NCBI GenBank assembly: GCA_947650285.1
Contig: CANTFL010001287.1
Coordinates: forward strand, 434,001 to 498,000
DNA from: Hyaloperonospora brassicae
Taxonomy: Eukaryota > Oomycota > Peronosporomycetes > Peronosporales > Peronosporaceae
Direction of reading: 5' to 3'
Length of the DNA stretch: 64,000 bases
In this document: in pieces, positions 8,245-19,020 of the stretch
Position numbering within the stretch: position 1 is the stretch's first letter
How the letters are laid out: each line of letters begins with the position of its first letter
Translations under genes and position numbers: made by a program
The notes under the pieces: generated by a model
What the model saw: the letters and a program-made list of their open reading frames with translations, nothing else
Told to the model about the DNA's origin: nothing
Database searches by the model: none

Positions 8245-11127
8245 ATGCTGCGTCCGCGTGATTTGTCACTAGCGACACGCGCCCACCTCCGGCTGCGCGC
8301 ATGGCGCACGCGGACCGCCCCCGCGACTGCGCGACCGCTCCGCCACCCGCGCGACCCATTGCCTCCATCCGCGCGGCCGTTCACGTGCTGCAGTCCCCTG
8401 TCCCAGCCGTCCGAGCCCGCGACCGCTGCTCCCGCACGTGTCTCTACTGACATATCCGCCGGCCATCCACTGGACGCGCGCGCGGCCCTCGTCGCCCGCC
8501 TCAAGACGCAGTGCAACGCGCTGTACGTCGACAACGCGGCGTTCGTCCCACCGGCGCAAGCGCTCGCGCAGTGGCACGCGGCCATTTCGTCGCTCGCGAG
8601 TGCATCACCGGCGTCCGAGGCGCCGCAACTCGCGGCCGAAGTCGAACGCGCGTACGAGAGCGCCGTCGCGATCGCGTCAAAGCAGCGGCAGACGCCGCTG
8701 GCGGCGCAGTTGGTGCAGCAGATGGCGCAGTTGGGCTACCGGCCGACCGCGCGCACGCACGCGATGCTCGTGCGCAACGTGGCGCTGCAGCTGCGGCCGG
8801 ACGGCGCGCCCGCGACGTCGACGCGCGACCTGCGGACGCTGCTGCAGGACGTGCCGGACGACCGCTGGCCGCGCGAGCTCTTGCGTGTGCTTGAGCGCGA
8901 GACGCGGCCGCTGCAGCTGCGGACGGCGCGGGAGGTCGCGCTCTTCCACGAGCGACTGATCGCCGGCGTCGAAGCGCAGCTGAGCGCCTACGAGCGGACG
9001 GCCGCCGACGCGACGGAAGCGGCCGACCGGCGGCTCACGTCGGGGCCGTACCACGAGGCGCTGCGCGTGTACGCCGACAATGGCGTTCCGTTCGCGCGCA
9101 TGCTGCAGCTGATGGTCGCGCGGCGGCTGACGGTCGGCGTCGAGACGTACGGCGTGCTGCTGCTCGGCGCGCGGTGGAACGAGATCCCCGCGACGCTCAG
9201 TCAGCTGCTGCAGTCGAAGCTCGTGGACGACCTCGTGCGGCCGCGGGACGGAGCAGCCGCAGTCGCTGCGCGTGCGCACGTGCACCGGCTGTGGGTGAAC
9301 GCCATGAAGGCCGTCGTGCACTCGAGCACGGAGCGGTTCAACGCACTGGCCGCCAGCGTGTCCAAGCGCGACGTGGATCAGCTCCGGAAGGTGTTCACGT
9401 ACGTCGACCGACAGCTCGCAGACGCCTTTGGCACCGTCGCGTTCGATGACGCAGCAGCGCAGCGCGACGACGTGTACGCGATGCGCGCAAAGGCCGCCGC
9501 GGCGTGCGGACTCCGAGCCGCTGTCCAGCGGATCCTCAACGAGTACGTGCAGTCGAGTGGCCACGAGGACGACCAGCAGCGGCCGCGCGGGCTGTCGACG
9601 GCGCCGTTCCTCATGGCGCTCGAGGTCGTCCCGTGGGCGCTGATGGACGTGCTGACGCTCTCGCGTCAAGACGCGTTGGCCCGTGCCGAGAGTCGCGACG
9701 TCGCGGCGTCGCCGCGTGTGCTCGCGATGCAGCGCCTGTACGACCGCGTGCTGCAGCAGCTCGACGCGGCCCAAGCGACCGTCGACGCGATCGAGCAGCA
9801 GCTGACCGCCGGCGACGCTGAGGGGAGCGACGACGAGCTGCGCAAGTTGCGGAGCTGGCAGAACGTAGCGCGCGAGACGGTGCGACGCGAGGCGCGACGG
9901 GCCGCGACGCTCGAGCGGCGGCTGGCGAACGCGCGCGTGCTCAAAGCGAATCAGCTGCTGATCGAGGAGCACTTGGACCGCGCGGACCGGACGGTGGCTC
10001 TCGTGCTGGAGACGCTGCAGCGCGCGGGCTGCAGCGTGCCCACGGACGTGGACTTGGACGTGCACGTGAAGCTCATGGAGCAGTACCTGACGGCTGCGCG
10101 GCGTCTGGACAGGCGGCTGGCGCAGCGGCAGAAGCACGTGGGGCCGCACGTGATGCGCCGCGTGTTTGGCCTTGTGAATCGGATCTCGGGCGCCGTGCGG
10201 TCCGGAGCGCTGGACGTGCAGGAGGCCGAAACCCGTGCGAAGCTCGTCACGTTCTTTGAGCACGCAGTGGGTACGGCCGTGCGGCTCTGGTGCGAAGAGG
10301 AGACGGCGGCGCTCGTGCGGCAGCAGCAGCGACTGCTCGGGACGTTGCAGCTGTCGTCGCGCGAGTACGAGCAGCTCATCTTCCAGAGCGTGACGAATCT
10401 GGACGTGCGGCGGGCGCACGCGCTGTTGCAAGAGATGCACAACGCGGGTATGAAGCCGTCGGGGGAAGCGATCCACCGCATTGCGCTTGGACTGCTGCAT
10501 CGACGCAACGCACTGCCGACGGACGATGGGCACACGTCGTATGCTGAAGAGAGTGTCGAAGACGACGGAGACAGTGAGGCCGAAGTGGATGCGGAGACTG
10601 CGGTCGAAGACGATGCAGCGAGTGCGGATACGGGCGATATGCAACTCGCAGGCCGAGACGTTGCAGCCGCAGCAGAGGCAGCGCTGGACTCGGAGCTGTC
10701 GGATCTTCTGAACGTGTCGGATCGGGACGCCATTGAGGACGAACTCGAGCTCCGTGGAGGACTGCGGCTGGACGGAGACGATGCCGCCGCCGCCGCCGAC
10801 GACGACGACCGTAGTGCGGAAAGCAGTGCGACAGCACGGACGCTGTTGCTGGGCTCGGACGCACCGGTGACTGTGGAGGACCTCGTTGGCTTTCTGCAAG
10901 ACTGGTACAACCTGTACGGCGTGAAGCCGTTCGGCAAGACAGTGGTTCCGGTCATGGCTCAGCTGCTGGACGCGAACAACTTTGCCGAGTTCCGCCGACT
11001 GTTGCAGATCGTGGACTCCATGGACGGCGGCCTCACTCCAGCGACAGAGCTTTGGCTCGAGAAGCGGCTCGACCGACTTGGCGGCAAGACGCTGGACGAC
11101 TTTCGGCTGAAGACAAACAACAAGTGA
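8245..11127 (+). CDS. Mitochondrial pentatricopeptide-repeat-like protein
   Basis: A 960-residue single-exon protein. The N terminus is rich in Arg, Ala and Ser and poor in acidic residues (MLRPRDLSLATRAHLRLRAW), as expected of a mitochondrial targeting peptide. PPR-like helical hairpins are visible at about residues 148-180 (LVQQMAQLGYRPTARTHAML), about 718-750 (ALLQEMHNAGMKPSGEAIHR) and near the C terminus (FRRLLQIVDSMDGGLTPATE). Between them lie long helical, Arg/Leu/Ala-rich segments that include a likely coiled coil around residues 500-575. Two acidic low-complexity stretches occur near 772-800 and 846-857. PPR proteins bind organellar RNA and act in its processing, stability or translation, so this one is probably a mitochondrial RNA-binding factor. 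The start at 8245 excludes an open upstream extension that overlaps the promoter. The long minus-strand open frame across this gene is a composition artefact. Confidence 0.75.
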   Translation: MLRPRDLSLATRAHLRLRAWRTRTAPATARPLRHPRDPLPPSARPFTCCSPLSQPSEPATAAPARVSTDISAGHPLDARAALVARLKTQCNALYVDNAAFVPPAQALAQWHAAISSLASASPASEAPQLAAEVERAYESAVAIASKQRQTPLAAQLVQQMAQLGYRPTARTHAMLVRNVALQLRPDGAPATSTRDLRTLLQDVPDDRWPRELLRVLERETRPLQLRTAREVALFHERLIAGVEAQLSAYERTAADATEAADRRLTSGPYHEALRVYADNGVPFARMLQLMVARRLTVGVETYGVLLLGARWNEIPATLSQLLQSKLVDDLVRPRDGAAAVAARAHVHRLWVNAMKAVVHSSTERFNALAASVSKRDVDQLRKVFTYVDRQLADAFGTVAFDDAAAQRDDVYAMRAKAAAACGLRAAVQRILNEYVQSSGHEDDQQRPRGLSTAPFLMALEVVPWALMDVLTLSRQDALARAESRDVAASPRVLAMQRLYDRVLQQLDAAQATVDAIEQQLTAGDAEGSDDELRKLRSWQNVARETVRREARRAATLERRLANARVLKANQLLIEEHLDRADRTVALVLETLQRAGCSVPTDVDLDVHVKLMEQYLTAARRLDRRLAQRQKHVGPHVMRRVFGLVNRISGAVRSGALDVQEAETRAKLVTFFEHAVGTAVRLWCEEETAALVRQQQRLLGTLQLSSREYEQLIFQSVTNLDVRRAHALLQEMHNAGMKPSGEAIHRIALGLLHRRNALPTDDGHTSYAEESVEDDGDSEAEVDAETAVEDDAASADTGDMQLAGRDVAAAAEAALDSELSDLLNVSDRDAIEDELELRGGLRLDGDDAAAAADDDDRSAESSATARTLLLGSDAPVTVEDLVGFLQDWYNLYGVKPFGKTVVPVMAQLLDANNFAEFRRLLQIVDSMDGGLTPATELWLEKRLDRLGGKTLDDFRLKTNNK

Positions 11128-11164
11128 CACGTCGACGGCGGCGCCGCGGGGAGTTGTGGTGATA

Positions 11165-11207
11165 GACACACAGACACACAGACACACAGACAGACGGACA
11201 GACAGAC
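11165..11207 (+). repeat. (CACAGA)n / (GACA)n microsatellite
   Basis: A simple repeat of CACAGA and GACA units lies in the short gap between the convergent PPR and LAMTOR2 genes, probably inside one or both 3' UTRs. Confidence 0.85.
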
Positions 11208-11328
11208 CGTCTCCTGCGTCATTGGCACAAATGATTGGCAAACAGTTGCAGTCTCTTTATGCAGACACTGCCGGGCGCGCGGCCGATGCAGCGGACGATG
11301 TCGTCCGTGCGCAGGTCCGACGCGCTCC

Positions 11329-12134
11329 TTACGTTTCGATCTGATCCAGCGACGCCGACAGGAACGTCCCCAGCGTCTCCACCTGCACACACGGCACCAC
11401 GTGATTGCTCAGTATGCGGACGTCCACACAAACGAGTCGCGAACCGGTCGACGACACCAGTAGCATCGACAACACTATCATCACTTGTCACCACCTTAGC
11501 CTTGAGCAGTCCCGCCGGGGCATCGGTGCCCGAGTAGGCACAGAGCAGAAACGCTTTGCCTGCCACTGTCATCGCGAGTCGGCCGTGCTACATCCCAGGG
11601 CCCAAAAAAACATTGACGACATGTAAAAAACAATTCAGCCATAGGCCCCATCAACCGTTTCGTGGCACACACACATAAAAAACAGACGTCATAACGGCAG
11701 CTCCGAAGCTGCCGTCACCTCGCGCGTACCTCGAGCTCCATGAGCATCGTGCGCAACTCTCCCGCGGGATTCGCTTCTCTCCCGGCGTGCACGTACTCGC
11801 CCCAAGTATGGGACGCAATCGCCCCAACCACTTTATGATCGACCGCTTCTTTTTCGCCCACTGATCCCACCAGTGCCCCCTCTAACGTCATCAATCTGCC
11901 CGAATAAAACATAACAAGGAGAATCGTGAACAATGTACAAAACAAAATGCGCCGTCGCGCGCGTGACGCTCGGACGCTTTTGTACAGAACGAGCACGAGC
12001 GTATCGCTCTCTTCGCGACGGCATACGCCGACACGACGCAAAGGATAGTAAGCCGGCAGTACGCACATGCAGGCCGTGACCTCATCGTCCACGATCTGCC
12101 CCAGAACTTCCGGCAGGACCTTTGCACGCAACAT
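11329..12134 (-). CDS. LAMTOR2: Ragulator complex protein LAMTOR2 (roadblock domain)
   Basis: Four exons were assembled by hand: 12067-12134, 11730-11895, 11495-11587 and 11329-11382. All introns are GT-AG (171, 142 and 112 bp). The spliced frame encodes 126 residues, against about 125 in animal LAMTOR2/p14. It follows that protein along its whole length: an MLR-K-L start with VL-Q after it; EGALVGSVG for the EGSLLAYSG region; VVGAIASHTWGEY for the AAIASNIWAAY region; HGRLAMTVAGKAFLLCAYSG for the EGRVAITRVANLLLC region; then GLLKAK and a short amphipathic C-terminal helix ending in DQIET. LAMTOR2 pairs with LAMTOR3 in the Ragulator scaffold on lysosome or vacuole membranes, where it recruits Rag GTPases and TORC1 and links to MAPK signalling. 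No single reading frame covers more than part of it, so gene finders relying on long ORFs will miss it. Convergent with the PPR gene, about 200 bp apart. Confidence 0.9.
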
Positions 12135-12390
12135 TCGAGTCGTTTATTGGTTTGATAAAAATGATTACAACTCCGACAAACGAAAATTCATTTGCCTTTA
12201 GTATGCGACAAATACAGTGAATAGGCATTAAACGTCCAATTTTATAGCTCCCCTAATTGTAAAACCTTCAAATTTTAATAGACATTACTTATTTGTCGGA
12301 ATGGTTGTCGGAATAAAAAAAGTGTCGGAATCTTCATGGTATTGCACCATCGAACGGACTTGTTGGATTAGTAATGTGTCTGGAGAAACC

Positions 12391-13187
12391 TTAGACGTAC
12401 TCGTTCATCACTCCGAGTAACTGATCATCAAGTAAAGCCTTTCCGTACTGTCCTCGTCCAATGACCTCGAACACGGTGTAAGGATGACGAGGAAGCCAGA
12501 ACAAAACGCGCAACCATGTATCGATGAACTCGACAATCCCGTCGCGATTGCATTAATCTTGAAATGCCTCACCCAACGTTACTTTGAACTGAGTCTTATC
12601 GTCGAGTGTTTCTACCATCATGGCTGAGATATACTTCCTATCACTAATCGCCATATAGACGACGACAGTACGCCTTCAGGACGTGGTCCGATGGACTACC
12701 GAGTTTGTCAGGTGCCATGGAACTGGAATGGCGTCGAAGATCGATATCGTTATACAAATCAGTTTCGGTTTAACCTGTCTTGGTCCACCCGTCCATCAAA
12801 ATGCTCATTACTTTCCCGCCAAACAATTATCCGCAAGAAAAGTCGACTTTTTGTGCAGTATGATGAGTCTTGCTAATTCGACGTCGTTTAGTGTAGGATA
12901 AAGTTCCACGAGATTGTATCGTGGCATCATCTGGGATGCGATAGGCTTGATCGCTTCAGTCAACCACTGCGACTCATACGGCGCGAGCCTTCTTTCTTCA
13001 TCGTTCGTTGTCCCGTCTAACATCAGCAGTGCGTTGGTGTAAGATATGTGGTTGTGGTCCTCGTCTGACGGGCTTGCCTTGGCAGAATTTGAGAAATCGC
13101 CCACCGCGAAGCTCGTATCTTTTGAGTTGCTGTCGGCGCGTGGGCGGAGCGCGGATGAGGCGAGAGTACAGAAGAGAAAACGCGCAT
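12391..13187 (-). pseudogene. Degenerate RxLR-EER-type secreted effector gene
   Basis: The minus strand carries the layout of an oomycete host-translocated effector. A start codon and hydrophobic signal-like segment come first, then a polar region, an NDEERR motif typical of the dEER box, and a helical C terminus with the Trp/Leu spacing of WY-type effectors. The copy is broken. The signal-like segment and the downstream part lie in different frames (shift near 13170). The frame changes again between about 12660 and 12810. An in-frame TAA occurs at 12553-12555 before the final helical stretch, which ends at a stop at 12391-12393. The expected RxLR motif is degraded at the position ahead of the EER box. 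It is therefore read as a pseudogene, not a functional effector. It lies at the edge of a repeat-rich, degraded region, as is common for effector genes. Confidence 0.6.
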
Positions 13188-14560
13188 GATAAGCGGTTCC
13201 TGACAGGGGGCGATAAGTTGCAATGACTCCTGTAACGGGGTTATGCATCGGTATAATCCGGTTCGATTGTGTTGAATACACCACGTAGAGTATCCTCTCG
13301 ATCTTCATGTCGATCAGACCTTACCCGTTTGTGGGACTGACACTTGTCGGCCACCGGATTGGAAATCCTCTGATATTACTCATCTAGGACTATAAGGTCC
13401 AGATCAAGAATGATGTAATCGGGTGTTTATTAATATAAAGCGAAGAAAAGTTGATTATCATTGTGATCTTACAGCTCTCCCTGTCTTCTCAAGGCTTGCA
13501 ATCCGATATCGAAGAATTAGAGGCCTTTATAGGCATATATCCTTAGTAACTAATGACCGTATGATTCCCCGAATCACTAGGCCCCTGAACACGAACTAAA
13601 AAGCTCTTTGAGCTTGTGTGACTCTCGGAGTCTAAACTTATTTGCTATTTGAGAACTAAGTGGACTTGAGTCATTAAGTTAGTTCCGTGTAACGAATGTA
13701 TATAGAGCCTCCAAGTCTTCCTCTGACGTAGGAGCTAAGGTAGATCCGCTACAACCGAGATCTGGAGTCAAAAGCTCGCTTGACTTGCTGGGCAGAATTT
13801 GTTGGAGAGCCGTAATTTGGGAAGAGCAAATTTTGACGTCGTCCATGTTTCCCGCCGTTCCGACTCTGATGCAAGTCATCTCTTCTATATGCATAAAGTG
13901 TCTCTGTTCTACATGGACCACTGGTGTATACTGTTGCAGTATGACAGATGTACTTGGTGAGTATATCAGGTCACGCCTAGATGATATTTGATCACACATA
14001 AAATGAAGCCTTTCGCATGATCGTGTGCAAATTGTAGCAAGAAGTTGGACTATAAATAGAGACCGATGATTTTATGGTGTTCGATTAATCAAATCTAAAG
14101 TCAGATAGCAGGGAGAAGAACAGCATGTTACCTGTGGGTATGTAGTAAAGAATGAGTGTGGGTAAATGCCACTTCTTACAGTCAACCCAGAAACCGAGCC
14201 ATACCGGAACGTTGGCTCGTCAGGCGCACGAACATGAGTTCTTGTCTGCCACAAGATGATGAAAGTAATAAGACAACACATCAAGGACGTACCGTTTCGT
14301 TTAAACATACACAATAGGGAGATGACAACGACCTGCATGAGTAGGAGTAGTGGATTGGGCTCACTCGGGGGGGACCCCAAATCACTCATTGTGCCGGGCT
14401 GCCGACTTATGGTGGGGTACTCCGACGCCTCGTACGAACTTTGAATCACCTTTATAACCCATCGACTGTCATATATGCAACTTGACTTTGTTCGTCTTTC
14501 TGACGACGGATTCGGGAGGCCGCTTCCAATAGAGGGTATTGAGAGGGGGGTTGCCATGTG
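13188..14560. other. Degraded intergenic sequence
   Basis: Only short open frames without recognisable domains occur (for example minus 13679-13999 and 14072-14557). The composition is AT-richer than the island to the left. They are probably worn-out mobile-element sequence, but I cannot name a family. Confidence 0.4.
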
Positions 14561-14815
14561 ACAAACCCACAGGCCTAATTCTTCGAGGAACTTTGCTTGC
14601 TCTTGGTTTCTCCGCGCAACTATCTTCGAAAGGGGGCCTAGGTATATCCTTTCTCCATATCAGGCTTGTATACCTAGAGGATCTTTGGGGGCGCAACTTG
14701 ACGAACCCACAGGCCAATACTTCCTAAGGCTCTACTTCACTTGGTCGTGCTACGCAACTGTCTCCAATGGGCGTTGAAGTATATCTCTCCCCTGGAACAG
14801 GCGTGCATACCAAGT
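14561..14815 (+). repeat. Diverged ~140-bp direct tandem repeat
   Basis: Two copies start at about 14561 and 14701 and share CCCACAGGCC (14566-14575 and 14706-14715), then CGCAACT, a GTATAT block and a CAGGC-TG--ATACC end at the same spacing. Identity is moderate by eye. A third, more diverged unit may precede them. Confidence 0.6.
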
Positions 14816-15897
14816 GCAAATTACTTCAATCACGACAAAGACGTGTCATTTCGATCGCAAATTTAGTAGCGTTTGATATATTCCTATCCTTTACTCCGTT
14901 ACACATACCCTTACATTGTGTCCGACTTCCTGATTTGACTGCCCAGGAAAAGCGTGACTTGGAGACCCGACGTCCGCCTTGAGGGACCAGGGTCCACCAT
15001 GAGGGGTCGTGGTTCATTTCTTTCAATATTACTAGACTAGAAGCCTAACCACGGTGTTCTCGTTTCTTGATCCCGCCAATATTTCTCCTGTACCTTACCC
15101 TTCGCCTCCGGGAAATCGCCTCCGGGGTATTTTTCTCTCCGGGACCTTTACCTGGTGTGCAACCCCTTAGCTCTCCCATCGTCGGCCTCCAGGGACTCCA
15201 ATTAATAAAGGACGCTTCGTCATATACGTAAGAGTGATCCCAAAAACGTTTGTATTCGGACGTAAGTTATCCATCGTTGATGCATTTTCTCTTTTATCCT
15301 GATGTAAAGGCAACTTATCTTGGAATGGTTGGGGCGCTTTTTTTATGTTGCGGTTCAATTTCCACTTTATGATTGTTTCATTCATTTTTGTACATTCTCG
15401 TTTTCTGATAAAATCCGTTTTCACTCCCCTTTCGACGTCAGGAAGATCATCTACAATGTCACAGGGCTTTTAATTCTTACAGTGTGTAGCCGAAAACGTC
15501 ATCATGCTAGGACGACGTTAATGCTATGCAGTTTATTTCAGGTTTTGATAGAGGTATCCCTGATCTCTTTATCTACTTGCACCGAGAAAGAGAAGGATGC
15601 AAGGCTATATTCACATAAGTCTTGGGAATCGCTTACAAAATGGAGAAGTATTCAGTGCGGTATTGCACACGTCAACGAGCTGTGACACACCGAACGATGA
15701 AGTCTTTCTCTTGGCAGAACACAATCACAAAATTTGGATGGCAGCGTGTCTTTTATCGGACTCACACAGTGGGAAATGTGTTCTCGGCAGGCGCAATGTC
15801 ATATCCTTCACATGTCCGGCGATGCATAGCGTGGTACAAGTCGCCATCCTGCGGTTGAACTTACCCACAAATGACATGTAGTTTCATGCCGTGGAAA
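14816..15897. other. Degraded intergenic sequence
   Basis: Short plus-strand frames at 15320-15685, 15597-15881 and 15622-15858 overlap one another and show no motif I recognise. They look like remnants of a frame-broken coding sequence rather than an active gene. Confidence 0.35.
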
Positions 15898-16355
15898 TCA
15901 CGGCCGCTGAAGTAGGTTCTGCTTTGTCATGCGAACGTCGATCACGACTCGTTTCCAAGCACGGAAGATATCACGTGTTCGTGCCGATCCCAAGAAACTC
16001 AAAGTCTTGTCAAGGATGCACACATGAGTGTAGGCTATCGGGGTCATCGGTGAGTGTTTAGTGATGTCTATATCGAGGTGCATCGACGCCATGACGGATA
16101 GCGTGGGCAGGACTTTGCTTCCACTAGCAGTAGCGCCGTTGTAAGTACTTTCCATGGTACTATAGAAACGGCTTTTGCGCAGCGTTTGTCTTCAACAACA
16201 AAATCAACCAGCAATCGCTCGTGACACAGATGAAGTAATTTTTGAAGAGGTGACAGTGGACGAATAATGGTCCATATCGCAGCTTTTCGTGCTATAACAA
16301 GTTCTCTGAGCTTGCTTATGAGTCCCAGACAAAACATCCCGAGCAAAGAGAACAC
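15898..16355 (-). pseudogene. Frame-broken coding relic, family unknown
   Basis: Two overlapping minus-strand frames (16068-16355 and 15898-16155) each read like protein, with blocks such as HERLLVDFVVEDKR and then ARTRDIFRAWKRVVIDVR. The join requires a frame change around 16150-16180. No partner frame extends it on either side. It could be a gene fragment or a degraded element ORF. Confidence 0.3.
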
Positions 16356-16786
16356 TCTTCCAAACGATGGCTTGTCTACGCATTAATAGTGTGCGTTCCT
16401 GATTTTTGAATCGCGCACAGTAGCCAGGATGCTTCGACTTGACGTTTTGGTTGTACTAAAACAACGACGGATTTGGTAAACGTAACGGTGTAGAGTCTCG
16501 GACAGCAAATTAAAAGCCAGACTGCGCGGGTGTATCCGTGTGATGCAACGAGGCACGCTCTTGCCTATTACTGGTACCCGTTGTGTGTGTTTTTGGCACA
16601 AGGTCGCGTGCTTTGGACGCCATTCACACGTGAGCGTGAGGAAGCGCGAGGTAGAGAACAGAGCTTATGAAGCTCTGAATTGGGGAAAATGTAGAACTGA
16701 GTTGAATTTCGTTATCTTTCTTTCGATCAACTCTCTTTGTCTTAGTTTGACTATATTAAAGTACAATATCCGTTGTAGAATCCTCG

Positions 16787-16930
16787 CTCACCACCCATTG
16801 CGCGCGTCTAGCAGCGACTGGTGTTTGATTTGGTTGACACAATGGCCTTTATGACCCATTTGTGGAGCGGCCACAAATATTACCCTAGAAGGTAATATTC
16901 CATCAATATTTCCTTCGCCAGGTAATATTG
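16787..16930 (+). repeat. Dispersed repeat, copy 1 (LTR-like)
   Basis: The block CCCATTGCGC-CGTCTAGCAG-GA-TGGTG followed by an AT-rich part with an ATTACC-AAGGTAAT inverted motif also occurs, reverse-complemented, at about 27690-27860. This copy includes a perfect 8-bp stem (ATTTGTGG 16858-16865 with CCACAAAT 16871-16878). A long-terminal-repeat origin is inferred from the hairpin, the dispersal and the surroundings. Confidence 0.6.
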
Positions 16931-17928
16931 ACGAACATAGTCAGCTAAGATAAGGTTCACGCTGATATATCTACGTATCCTAAACACGTAAAGGGCTCAC
17001 CCGTTACATATACGTACGTAGCTATACTACCAGTGTCGTTTTCAGATCTACCCTCACTCCACGACCAGGTATTGATCGTCGAGACATGTGTACGTATGGC
17101 TATAGCACCATCAAAGCACTCACTTGTGGCATCAAATGTAGATCTTGCAGCATTGAAAGCGCAAATGGGTCTCGCTCGGGTACCCACCCAGTTGTCATCT
17201 GCATGCTTCAACGAGACACCCGGCAGCAGACGCTCGCCAGTTGATGCGCCGCGAATACAATCTGAAGAGTGAAAACTAGTGCAGACAAATGTGACGTTGT
17301 AACGTGTGCGTGAAGGTCGCAATTTCGATATCGATTCGTCGCTGTTGAACTGCGCTCCTTCTACTCACCGGAAGCCGTCTTTGATTGAATGAGTCGACCA
17401 TCACTGCGTTCAGGAACTGCTGCGTGTCAGCATCTTAATCTACAGCTATGTTGTCCGGAAAGCTCATCCCATCGAGCCAAACAAGTTGACTCCCATCATC
17501 GCTTGTCCGAGCTGCCATACAGGCGTAGCCGTCGCTGGCGCAAAACCCACTGCGAGTTGTGACTGTCATTGCAGGTGCTTCGTCGCGTCAAGCAGCAGTA
17601 CTTCGCAAAGCAGCACAAACTCTTCGGCATTGCTTACGCCATCAACTACGTTCATATGCCAAGATTTAGTTCGATCCCTTTGCGTCGGGTACGACTGTAA
17701 GACGTCGTGGTCCTTCTAGAAAACCTGACGTTTGTCGTCGTCTTCTAGTGGCGCTCGACGCACTATCCACGTTCCATCGTTCGTCGTTGTCGACTAAAGC
17801 CATTCGTCACGTTGCTTCGAGCGTTATTATGCGACAGGTTAAGTGGTCGACTCGTTTCGCTTTGTGTCAAAAAGGTCCGAGCTGTAGTAGTAGTAGTAGT
17901 CGTAGTCGTAGTAGTAGTAGTCGTAGTC

Positions 17929-17961
<33 letters not shown>

Positions 17962-18233
17962 ACGTGATTGAAGACGAATCAGCGACAGTAACAGCCGTCA
18001 AGAGCGACGACGTTCCACTATGGAAGTCACGATGGTGAAAAAAACCTCCCAAACTTTGTTCTCTCTTTTTCACCAGTGTGCGCGTCGGATCAGTTTTTGT
18101 ACGGAAAAGTGCCATTCTGACAAGAGCTCAGCCGCCGCAAGTCGCACGTGGTCCGACCCGGCGCGCTGCGACACGCGTCCACCAGCCGCTTCTGAGACGC
18201 AGTGCACGCGCAGCGCTCTGTGCTCTCGTGGAA
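16931..18233. other. Unassigned stretch with coding-like fragments and a (GTA)n tract
   Basis: A plus-strand frame at 17033-17272 and a fragment around 17560-17690 (VKQQYFAKQHKLFGIAYAIN) look protein-like but cannot be joined into a gene. The rest has no clear content apart from the microsatellite. Confidence 0.35.
17884..17961 (+). repeat. (GTA)n microsatellite interrupted by TCG
   Basis: About 78 bases of GTA/TAG triplets are broken by regularly placed GTC-like interruptions. In one open frame it would encode a poly-Ser run with Arg, but that frame has no other support. Confidence 0.9.
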
Positions 18234-19020
18234 ATGTCCTTCTTGCCGATCGTTGTCGAGCGCTTGTGGACTTCCGCTTACGTGTTCACGAAAGGGCACG
18301 ACGTTTGCACGTGCTGAGCTTCTGCAGTGCCCGACGAACGAGCAGCAGCAGCAATGCGGTGCGGACTTGGCAAGTGCAGACCAAGCGGTCGCTGTGCTGA
18401 GTGGGACGTTAGCAGCAGCTGTGCTCGTGTACGCGATGCTCCCGATCGTGAGAGCGAGAAATAGCTCGAGACGGCGCAGTCCCTCGAGTGCGCGTGGAGC
18501 TCGACATCGGGTACGGGCGCAATTAAGTGACGGCGTCTGTGGCTGTGAGTCTGTGGGAGTGAATCGTGACGAACGTCAGGGCACCAGACGGAATGTCGGA
18601 GGAGGGCACGCTGCTGGATCTGAGCTGGTGCTGGCTAAGCTCCCCGAGTTTAATGGTGCGTTGACGATTGCTAGGTGGGTTGTATGCCGTGAAAGTGACA
18701 GTTGATTAACGGCTGGCTACTTTGTAGACGAACGGGGATGGCGGCATTTTTTTGACGCGCAGATTTACAAGATTGGGTATAAGGAAGAGCAGCACCCAGC
18801 AGCAACAATCGTGTCGCAGATCACCAGTCTAGAAAGCCTGAGACCGAGAGACACACGTGTTCCTTCATGCACTGAACTACGTCGACAAAAGGTAGACATT
18901 GCTACAGCAACTGCAGCGAGAGACGAGAGGTACAGGACGATTCGGGACAAAATCAGTCGTGCAGCAGCGAAAGCAGCTGTTGACGATGCCCAGATGTTTA
19001 ACGAGTTTTGGCAGATGTGA
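18234..19020 (+). CDS. Probable three-exon small membrane protein, family unknown
   Basis: My best model joins 18234-18281, 18328-18655 and 18728-19020, with GT-AG introns of 46 and 72 bp, and gives 222 residues with a consistent frame. The second exon carries one likely membrane helix (AVLSGTLAAAVLVYAMLPIV) followed by a very basic Arg/Ser stretch, which suggests a cytosolic segment after the helix. The last exon has a soluble part with an aromatic cluster (GWRHFFDAQIYKIGYKEEQH) and a long charged helix ending in DDAQMFNEFWQM before the stop. The third exon and its acceptor are the best supported. The first exon is the weakest: its donor is poor and the small intron is only inferred. I do not recognise the family. 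The protein-like C terminus in one clean frame argues that something real ends here. Confidence 0.45.

Noticed and set aside
8677..11241. 854-codon minus-strand open frame
   Set aside because: Antisense to the PPR-like gene, with Arg/His/Leu-rich low-complexity translation. The sense frame has the targeting peptide and PPR motifs.
12067..12134. 139-codon uninterrupted minus frame 11715-12134 as a separate gene
   Set aside because: It reads through the first LAMTOR2 intron. Splicing restores the full LAMTOR2 alignment.
13188..13308. In-frame extension of the effector relic to 13308
   Set aside because: The residues before 13187 do not form a signal peptide, and the TGTAACGGGG there looks like an element end.
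17748..18038. Ser-rich protein over the (GTA)n tract
   Set aside because: The frame is open mainly because of the microsatellite; the flanks show no coding character.
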